A stretch of 64,000 nt of DNA from Blastobasis lacticolella. Its lineage: Eukaryota > Arthropoda > Insecta > Lepidoptera > Blastobasidae. Position numbers and translations under genes: made by a program. Of this stretch, positions 53,885 through 61,576 are shown in pieces. The stretch is taken from assembly GCA_905147135.1 (NCBI GenBank), contig LR990068.1:3492001-3556000 (forward strand). The letters are read 5' to 3'. The number at the start of each line of letters is the position of its first letter. Within the stretch, counting starts at the first letter, position 1. Under the pieces are notes generated by a model. It was not told the origin of the DNA and searched no databases. It was given only the letters and a program-made list of their open reading frames with translations.

Positions 53885-53990
53885 CCCCAGTATTCTGGCA
53901 GCGTGCGTCCGAAATCTATAACAAAAGTTAAGCAACTGATAAATGGATGGGCGACCGACTGACCATTTCGTATTGACGCCAATTGAATAT
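53885..53990 (+). repeat. 5S-rRNA-like fragment, probably a retroposon head
   Basis: AAAGTTAAGCAACTG followed, about 5 bases on, by AATGGATGGGCGACCGACTG resembles the internal promoter boxes of insect 5S rRNA (AAGTTAAGCA, TTAGATGGGGGACCGC) in order and near-correct spacing. It is far too diverged and incomplete for a 5S gene. It may be a 5S-derived SINE or coincidence. Confidence 0.35.
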
Positions 53991-54044
53991 CGCAACGAGC
54001 TCACTACTCGTTAGGTGTGCCACCTAATACCGTTGGGGAAGCAA

Positions 54045-54655
54045 GGTACGTACGATTCGGGTGTGGAATGAGCTCCCAGCCACAGTGTTTCCTTTGGACT
54101 ATGACATGGGATCGTTCAAGAGGTATATTAGAGGTCTCCATAGAAGCGGGCAACGCATTGGTAGCGCCCCTGGTGTTGGTGATGACCATAGGCGGCGGTG
54201 ACCACTTCCCATCAGATGGCCCGCATGCCTGTTTGTCTGCCGTCATCTTGGCGTTAATGTCCCGGTTGTGTTCTCGTGCACAAGGACCCGGAATCCACTT
54301 TGACCTTGATCCAGGATTAGGTAGATTAGATAATTACAGTGGAGCGACTGCCATCTGAGCTCCGTGACCCTGCTATATAGGGAGCCTAAGCCTGAAGCCA
54401 GATTGGATCATGGTTACACATTCAGTCGCCTGAATGTACAGCTTTCATCACGATGTTTTCCCTCACCGTAAGAGCATCGATTAGTGTTCAATTAATGTTA
54501 TGTACATTAATTTAATACTAATCGATGCTCTAACTAATCCGCCACTAAATTGGCCGCAGCGGGATCCGAACCCGGTACCTCTCGCTTACAAGTCGGATAC
54601 ACTTACCGCTCGGCCATCGACGCTCGCCTATTTGTCTGCCGTATTACATTAAAAA
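54045..54655 (+). mobile_element. J2 LINE C-terminus and tail, split by a SINE
   Basis: 54060-54210 encodes VWNELPATVFPLDYDMGSFK, then HRSGQRIGSAPGVGDDHRRR and a stop. The UTR reaches GCCTGTTTGTCTGCCGT at 54243 and resumes at 54626 after SINE-B, ending ATTACATTAAAAAA. Confidence 0.85.
54244..54625 (-). mobile_element. SINE-B copy 9, full length, 17-bp TSD
   Basis: Flanked by GCCTGTTTGTCTGCCGT at 54227-54243 and GCCTATTTGTCTGCCGT at 54626-54642. The tail CATCTTGGCGTTAATGTCCC is at left. The head at right contains ATCCGAACCCGGTACCTCTC and CGCTCGGCCATCGACGCTC. An internal direct/inverted duplication around AATCGATGCTC lies at 54470-54530. Best-bounded SINE-B here. Confidence 0.95.
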
Positions 54656-54891
54656 ATGGTGGATCATGGTCTTCTAGGAACCCTGAGACTAATGAAATAA
54701 TCTCGGGAGCCAACGTGACGGAAGGCGGCTTGGAATTTAAATTACTAAATAAATTAGAACAATTACTTAATCCAGGAGTGAAGTATAAGGTTAGAATTAT
54801 AAATGCCACCAGAAGCTACTTAAAAACGAAATATTTTGTGAACTGTAAGAAAAGCGTAATTTTTCTCACAGACTGGCTTGTACTAGAATAA
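54656..54891 (+). other. possible coding exon or unknown coding relic
   Basis: Right after the J2 tail an open frame reads RNPETNEIISGANVTEGGLE, FKLLNKLEQLLNPGVKYKVR and IINATRSYLKTKYFVNCKK to a stop at 54891. An acceptor-like TCTTCTAG precedes the first of these codons. Composition looks protein-like rather than random. I do not recognise a family, and no partner exon was found. The 300 bases after it hold nothing. Confidence 0.3.
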
Positions 54892-55109
54892 CCTACGTCA
54901 CCCTCACAGCCTATTAGACATTATCCCTACTTTTTCAGTCTATTTTCTAAACATAAACATTCCCAACCTAGCAAAGACATTTTTTATTAGCGTCAAGGTC
55001 GTAGTTAACCTTATCAAATGCGAAATAAAACATTGACTGTATGACTCATGTAATACCTACACCCTACACATAAAAGTTACAAGTAGGGATGTGCAAGGTA
55101 TACGTTAGC

Positions 55110-55610
55110 GAATATCCAAATTCAAATTTTCTTTATTGACAGTACGACATTACATATCTTTCAATCAGGGTAAGGGTTTATAATATTTATTTATTTATTT
55201 GTTTAACAGTTTATTGTGCACAGGAAATTAATGTAATTAATCAACATTAAATAAATCGTCAAAGAGGAGGGGGTAGGAAAGTAGGAAGGAAACCCACAGT
55301 TGACCGCCCAAGGACCGGAGCACATCCACCCCACGCCGACAACGGCCGGAACGTGCCCGACAATGCCAAGTAGAGCCGGACCACGCCCGAAATAATACAT
55401 AAGAACCTATATCAGACTTAAGAAAAAATCACCTAAAACTACAGCAAGATTAAGCCAGTCCACAAATGCAGCACTCGTTCACGAGTATAACGCAGTGCCC
55501 AGCCATCGACCAATTCAACCATTTTAGAGGGAAAAGGGCATCTCGGCCCCCACGCCACCGCCAGACGACCTTTAAGCGAGCGTAAATCAATATACAATTA
55601 AATGCATGCA
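55110..55610 (-). mobile_element. LINE 3' region, copy 1
   Basis: Similar to 60738-61140: GGAAGTAGGAAGGAAAC-type block (GGAAAGTAGGAAGGAAACCC), CACCTAAAACTACAGCAAGA, TAAGCCAGTCCAC, GTTCACGAGTATAACGCAG and CCCCCACGCCACCGCCAGAC. The tail side is at the left (AATTTTCTTTATTGACAGTA). Coding part not seen. A short ATTT-repeat tail at 55185-55205 may be a second insertion. Confidence 0.7.
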
Positions 55611-56871
55611 ACAATACAAACAAATAATAAATTAATTCGCCAAGGTGGGCAGTAGGTGTTAGAACTGGATGGATCAATTGATTGAGAGATTCTTACTCCT
55701 TTACGAAAAAACTGTTGCTTACGTGCAACATAAAGGTTTTTTATGATGAATTTCGCTTCTGTAACCTACAATAAAACTCAAAGGTATATAAGGGACTATG
55801 ACTGTTTCATCATCCCTACGGGGTGTAGCATCCGATGAAACCTGAAAGGCCCTTATGGCTTCAGGTGCTCCCAGGGGGTGTTTAGCACGTATGCGCCTAG
55901 GTCCCTTTTTGGCGAGTCGTTCATAACCAGTCCGGCCGGCCGGCTGGTACTCATGAGAGTTCACCTCCTCCCTCCCAACCGCTATACCGGAGGGTGCCCA
56001 TTTCCATTGCGTTGGGCGCAAAAAAAAAAAAAATATGAATATACAGGATTCGGTTCAGAATTACGATGTTTTCCCTTATTTGGTATTTTTGTGGCAAGCG
56101 AGCCGTTTATTGTGGATTTTAGCTTGCTTTTCATTGATATAGTGGCTGGAGTCGCGCGGTTGTTCAATTTAACTTGTAAAATTTTTAATTACGAGAATAA
56201 AAAATTATGTACTCGATTCAGGATTATTTTCTGCTTCTGTCTATGACAACTGGCACTTCTCGGGGTCCTATTTGGTAGTTTTTTTATATTCAAGAATATT
56301 CGGTTCACTGGTCGGCGCACACTGTCCATTACGGTAGCGTCGTCTCCGGTGGCCCTGTAGCGATTACTTTGTAATCTTATATCTCTCTCACAAAAAAATC
56401 CAAGTGACGTAGTACGGATGTTTAAATTACAGTTATGTATAGTTTAAAAAAGAAATGTTATGTAGTACAAGATTGGTTTTGGTTTTCCCGTTCTGCATCC
56501 ATAGGCTATACATGTAAAATTCAGAATTTTATGAAATAAAGAGTACAATTTAAGCTTTTATTTTGTCAAGATATATATTTACTGTTTTTCGAAGTATTCT
56601 CTATGAATGATAATTTAATAAAAAAAAAATTTACAATAGGAAATAAAAATAAAACACTAATACTAAAATATTATATATTTAAAATTCATCCACACCGCTG
56701 TCCTGCGGAAGTATTATTTGAGTATTATAATGGACTCAAATTCCAAAATGTACAATTTGAAAGTGTCGGCCGATATAATTATGGTAGCAAATCGAAAGCT
56801 TGTTGTATATTTTTTTATTTCGATAAACTTAGCTATCCTAATAAAAAATAAATCAGAATCTACACGACATC
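55611..56871. other. unassigned; one GC-rich block
   Basis: 55795-56025 contains TATATAAGGGACTATGACTG, then GGGGTGTAGCATCCGATGAA, CCGGCCGGCCGGCTGGTACT, GGGTGCCCATTTCCATTGCG and an A13 run. This looks like a retroposon with poly(A) on the plus strand, but I see no second copy here. The remainder is AT-rich with chance ORFs. Confidence 0.4.
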
Positions 56872-56965
56872 TTATCAGAAAGTACAGATTAATTACGACA
56901 CAACAGGCACTACTTATCTCTAAAAGAAATCTCTTCCAGTAGGCGTACAAAAGAGAGATGTGATA
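56872..56965 (-). mobile_element. LINE 3' UTR fragment
   Basis: CAGAAAGTACAGATTA, ACAACAGGCACTACTTATCT and AATCTCTTCCAGTAGGC match 23668-23760, the 3' UTR of the LINE at 23630. Confidence 0.75.
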
Positions 56966-57164
56966 ATTAGACGTTTGCTATGATTGAAATTAATTTCTAG
57001 ATTATCAAGCTTCAAAATCAACTCTAAGTGGTCGTATATCATGGCTGAGGTTTTAGAAGTAAGCGTTCTATATAATTAAATACTTTTCAGTTTTCAGCTG
57101 GTCTGTTCCTACAATTTTGGTATCTCATCATCATTTATGGCATTTTCGGTTTGGTATTTGGTCG

Positions 57165-57285
57165 GGGTCGGCAACGCGTGGGTGATGCCCCTGTTTTTGC
57201 AAACGTCCATAGGCTGCGGTGACTGCTTACCTGACTGCTTCAGGCGGGCCGTAAGCTTGTTTGCCACCTTAGTAGTATAAAAAAA
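57165..57285 (+). mobile_element. J1 tail fragment
   Basis: GGGGTCGGCAACGCGTGGGT, GTCCATAGGCTGCGGTGACT with a small duplication (GACTGCTTACCTGACTGCTT), GCCACCTTAGTAGTATAAAA. Confidence 0.75.
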
Positions 57286-57723
57286 CCTACTTTTCGGGTC
57301 CTTTGTCACGAAATTTAAAGCATTTCGCATTTTACCACGGTATAACCGAAATCGCGAGCAAAAGCTAGTATCCAATATTCGCGAATACGAATATTATATA
57401 TTCGTGTTTTTCGCATCCCTACTAACAAGCATACAAGCCTTACTCACGCGAAAGCTTTTGTAAGCTCCAAGTTATTGACTGAGCTTTCCTGACGCGACTT
57501 CGCTAATAAAAGCTTTTACGACACACTGAGGACTGATGAGTGTCTGTATGTACGTAATTTCTTTGTTTGTTGTTGTCTGTCTTCGTATTGTATATACAAA
57601 CGTATGTAAAATTCGTTATAAGCTACGTTAATTATATTCCATATATACAAATGAAATATACTATCTAATAGGTACTGGGGTACCACGACTTCAAGTTACG
57701 TCAGGAAAAATGAGCATACTTAA
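57286..57723. other. unassigned sequence
   Basis: Nothing recognised apart from palindromic ATATTCGCGAATACGAATAT near 57375. Confidence 0.4.
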
Positions 57724-57997
57724 ATGTGCATCCGCCGTGTAGTGTCCGGCAGAGTAGAATAGCACCAACCCCTTACACTCGTGAGTGTCGTACAAGGCGA
57801 CTAATGTTTTCGACGCAAAAGATCTAAGAGTCTCCGTAGGCTGGAAAATGGGCAGCAGCGTTTTCTATTGTTATATTTAAACACTGCGATCTCCAACCCG
57901 CCTGCCAAGCGTGGAGATTATGGAAATAACCTCCCCTTTCGTGGGAGAGGCCCTAAGTCCTGCAGTGGACTGTTATGGGCTGTGATGATGATGATAA
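57724..57997 (+). mobile_element. SINE-A copy, plus orientation
   Basis: The only full plus-strand copy: head GCCGTGTAGTGTCCGGCAGA, tail CTGTTATGGGCTGTGATGAT with further GAT units. Candidate TSD AGCATACTTAAAT before and AGCATACTAAATT after, with one indel. Confidence 0.88.
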
Positions 57998-58814
57998 GCA
58001 TACTAAATTTATTTTACTGGCAATAATAAACTATTTAGAAGAAATATAACTTAACGCTATTGAGTAATATAGGTTTTAAGACTTTCGTGGTTATTTACTA
58101 CACCTTCGTGGCTATTGAGTAGTCTATAGCCTTAATAAGCTGCCATCGTTATTGTACAAAATTTAAAAGTTTATACTGTCTAACTTAGGTGCCAATGTCT
58201 GCTACGTCAAATGTTGTCATATTTGACAAGAATCATAATTCCATGAAGGAGGGCTAGGTCTTTTTTCGAAACGTTAATTTGTAATTTTTTTTACATTAAT
58301 CCAATTTCACAATCGGGACATGTTTGTTTTTTCTTTTTGTGACACGTCCAACTCCATGTCGCATTGTTGGCGACATTCGAATTGTGTCACAGAATACTAC
58401 ATCTACATACATAAAATGCAGAACTAGCGCCACAATTGACAGGTCACCTCTGTCGCGGTCAAGCTATACATTTAGCATAGTATTTAGAGTTCACTGCGCA
58501 AGTCCTCTATTGTCTGTCATACATTATTCTGATACAATTATGTCTTTGAACTTCATCGTAAAATCGTTTTTGATTGTAGATATGAACCCGAACTAAAGGG
58601 ATTATTTATAAATAAGAAATATTTTTAGGTTGAAAGAGAAATGAAAGAGAAACATTAGAACGGAGTCTTTTGAAGAAGTTGACATGTAATTACAGTGCGA
58701 CAGGTGTTAAGGAAATAGGAATAATTCTTTCGGCGCGGTCGATTTTTTGGTGCGGATTGGTGTGCAAGGCCTTGTTGACTTCAATGCGTTCGACGCGTTC
58801 GGCTCGGTTAAGTA
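57998..58814. other. unassigned sequence
   Basis: A 90-codon plus ORF at 58324-58596 has no recognised motif. Nothing else. Confidence 0.4.
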
Positions 58815-59911
58815 GGGTAAAAGCCGGATACTTGTCCCACTTTTCCAAAAAGCTCTATTATTAAGAAATGTGCACTTACTAACACTTGTGCTTTATGTAT
58901 ATCAAAACATAGGTCTTCGATCTTCTATAATAGACTATTTTTGTAAACATAATTATTATTGGACTTCTCAAAAGGGAGATAGTTGCCTACTGTGGCGGAT
59001 AGTTGCCCTATGGTAAAAATGCTTCAGGGGATAGTTGCCTCGAGAAGGGATAGATGACTCACTATGATTTTATTGGATAGGATCAATGTTTATTTATTTT
59101 AAGGACTGACATTATTTATTAAGCACAATACAAAATATTATTAATGATTGTTTAGTAATAGTTTTAAGTTTTAATGTTTAAAACCCTAAAATCATCACCA
59201 TCCCGTCGTCTGTCGGGCAGGATCAGAAGATCACAGCGTCTCTTTGAGACTATCCCAGAAGGCAGTCTTTTCGGTGTCGACGCAGCTGGACTGATGCATT
59301 GAACTGATGAGGATGATCTTTAACCCCCCCCCCCCCCTCTCTCCCCCCTTTAAAGGTATTCCTCAAACTATCCTCTGACCAGGCATTTTGCTCACCTAGA
59401 ACGATAGCAAAGTCAGATAAGTATTTCTTTAAGAATTACAGGTTGGAAAAACGCCAAAAGAAAACAAAATGCCATTGCTTGTTATATAATTTTACAGCTT
59501 CCCTAGGGGCAACTATCCGCAAAAGTAAATAGGGCAACTATCCTTTTTGATACGGATACTTGCCCTTTTTATTTGTGAAATAAATAAAATCTTATCAACA
59601 ATAAAACATAATCAACAATGTAGTTTAAGCTCTAATGCATGCAAAGAAATAAAAAGTAGATTGATACCTCAATCAGTAATAAAGATATTCAATGGAAATT
59701 ACTCACCAATATAGTTTTGAAGCCCGTCAAAGCTTCGCCACGGAAGATTTTTACTTATAAGGACAAAACGCGTGCGCCTACGCTGATGGATTACATGGCA
59801 CTAAGGGTCACTTTCAATTATAGTAGAGAGCTAACGCCACCAACATCCCTAACATAGTGCATTCAAAACCGGGACAACTATCCTACTGGGGCAAGTATCC
59901 GGCTATTACCC
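58815..59911. mobile_element. 1.1-kb TIR element with repeated GATAGTTGCC motifs
   Basis: Starts GGGTAAAAGCCGGATACTTG and ends CAAGTATCCGGCTATTACCC, flanked by TA on both sides. GATAGTTGCC occurs three times in the left 250 bases (about 58977, 58999, 59041). Its complement GGCAACTATCC occurs near 59505 and 59535, with a variant near 59872. A C-run and CT-rich tract lie at 59322-59346. No transposase ORF seen. TA duplication suggests the Tc1/mariner group; ordered subterminal motifs would be transposase sites. Confidence 0.85.
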
Positions 59912-59931
59912 TATGCGTTTACCTTAATCAT

Positions 59932-60175
59932 CATCATCATCGCAGCCCATAACAGTCCACTGCACGACTACGGGCCTCTTCCACGAAAGGAGAGGTTATT
60001 GCCATAATCTCCATGCTTGGCAGGCGGGTTGGAGATCGCAGTGTTATAAATATTACAATGGAAAATCTTTTGCGTCGAAAACATTAGTCGCCTTGTACGA
60101 CACCCACGAGTTAATTAGTTGGAGTAATTAATAAAGAGTTGGTGCTTAATTCTACTCTGCTCGACACCACACGGC
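59932..60175 (-). mobile_element. SINE-A copy, internally deleted
   Basis: CATCATCATCATCGCAGCCC at the tail, GGCAGGCGGGTTGGAGATCG, then AATGGAAAATC joined directly to TTTTGCGTCGAAAACATTAG, and an AATTA-rich insert near 60115. Head GACACCACACGGC. Confidence 0.85.
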
Positions 60176-60524
60176 TAACGATAAGATAACAGATAATATG
60201 GCATTGAAATACAAAATTTTTAGAACACCATACATTAACGTATTATCTGTTTCAACAATCAATACCTAGGTACCTATGAACAGTGGCGTTGTATTCTCTA
60301 ACCTAGCTACTTGTAATTGTTTGTATGTCTGGTAAAAACCACGGGACTTTAAAGATGAAACGCCGTCTATGAAAGTAAACCAACTTTGACATGTAAATCA
60401 GCTTTGACTTTGACGACTGATAAAAATATTCTTCTTCTTTTCTGATATTAGGCTATGTTGATATTAGATTGATATCTCTGACTATATTAGACCGATATAT
60501 CTGTCTGATATTAGACTTTTTTGA
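60176..60524. other. unassigned sequence
   Basis: Contains repeated GATATTAG/GATATATCTG words near 60440-60515; otherwise nothing. Confidence 0.4.
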
Positions 60525-60737
60525 CACCCGAGTGGTATACGACTCATTAGTGAGAGGTACCGTTTTCGAATTCCACTGCGGCCATATAACAATGACTCTT
60601 TTCTGTGTTATATACATTAGTTGAATGCTAACCGATGCTCTTACGGTGAGGGAAAACATTGTGATAAAAGCTGAACTTTCAGGCGACTGAATGATCCATT
60701 CTGATCAGGATCCCCTGGATGCAGAGACTCGGAGGTC
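60525..60737 (+). mobile_element. SINE-B copy 10, 3'-truncated
   Basis: A diverged head (GTATACGACTCATTAGTGAG, TTTTCGAATTCCACTGCGGC) and body through GAGGGAAAACATTGTGATAA to CTCGGAGGTCAAAT, where the tail of a LINE takes over. Confidence 0.8.
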
Positions 60738-61140
60738 AAATCAAATCAAATCAAATCAAAATTTCTTTATTGATTAGGACATTAAATATCTCTTTCAATC
60801 GTCAAAAAGGAGGGGGGTAGGAAAGTAGGAAGGAAACACACAGTGACACGCTGACCGCCCTATGTCTCTAGATAAACGTATCCCTCGCCAACCACAACCG
60901 AACCGGGCTCCCGGTTAGCTATATTATATTATATACTCGTAGGTATGTCTAGTATAATTAAGAAAAACCACCTAAAACTACAGCAAGAGTAAGCCAGTCC
61001 ACCAAGGCAGCACCCGTTCACGAGTATAACGCAGGGCCCAGCCATCGTCCAATTCAACCATATTTGAGGGAAAAGAGCGACCCGGCCCCCACGCCACCGC
61101 CAGACAGACTTTTAAGTGAGCGTGCATCACACATGCTGCA
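60738..61140 (-). mobile_element. LINE 3' region, copy 2, with TTTGA tandem tail
   Basis: The plus strand begins with AAATC units (TCAAATCAAATCAAATCAAA), then ATTTCTTTATTGATTAGGAC, GGAAAGTAGGAAGGAAACAC, CACCTAAAACTACAGCAAGA and CCCCCACGCCACCGCCAGAC. Same family as 55110-55610. It inserted into or replaced the end of SINE-B copy 10. Confidence 0.75.
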
Positions 61141-61154
61141 TGTGATAGGTAGTT

Positions 61155-61378
61155 GCCCACCCTACTCTATCCTATCCCTACCCTATCGCTACCTTACCCC
61201 TACCCTATCCTACCATTGCCTTAACCCTACCCTACCACTACCTTACCCCTACCCTACCACTATCTTACCCCGACCCTACCACTATCTTACCCCTACCCCA
61301 CCCTATACTACCTTACCGCTATCTTACTCCTACCCTACCCTACCCCTACTCTAACTACTACCCTACCCCTACCCTAGC
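61155..61378. repeat. degenerate CCCTAC-type tandem array
   Basis: About 220 bases made almost only of CCCTAC, CCTATC, CTTACC and similar 5-7 base units, with very few G on the plus strand. It abuts the 3' UTR of the LINE at 61380, so on the LINE strand it is a TAGGG-rich tail. It is not the insect telomere unit (TTAGG). Confidence 0.85.
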
Positions 61379-61379
61379 G

Positions 61380-61576
61380 CAGACAGGAGACACCATGTGT
61401 GGGAGAGGAAGGAAAATTAACGCCGCTTCCAAGGTGGTTCTCTGTGGGGGAAAGAAACGGCAAGAAACCCACAGAGCCTACGTTAATTCTTTTTTTTTTT
61501 AAACATGTCTTATGTACTAATACATTATTTGTCCTATATACTATCTTAAAAGTAAATACCTGTATAGAACAGCAGT
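61380..61576 (-). mobile_element. 3' UTR of the LINE at 61577
   Basis: The minus strand after the stop contains an A11 run at about 61491-61501 (T run on plus), then GTGGGTTTCTTGCCGTTTCT and CACAGAGAACCACCTTGG. The same UTR block is found alone at 39801. Confidence 0.65.

Noticed and set aside
61064..61354. 96-codon proline/tyrosine/threonine-rich ORF
   Set aside because: Produced by the CCCTAC tandem array and lacking any other support.
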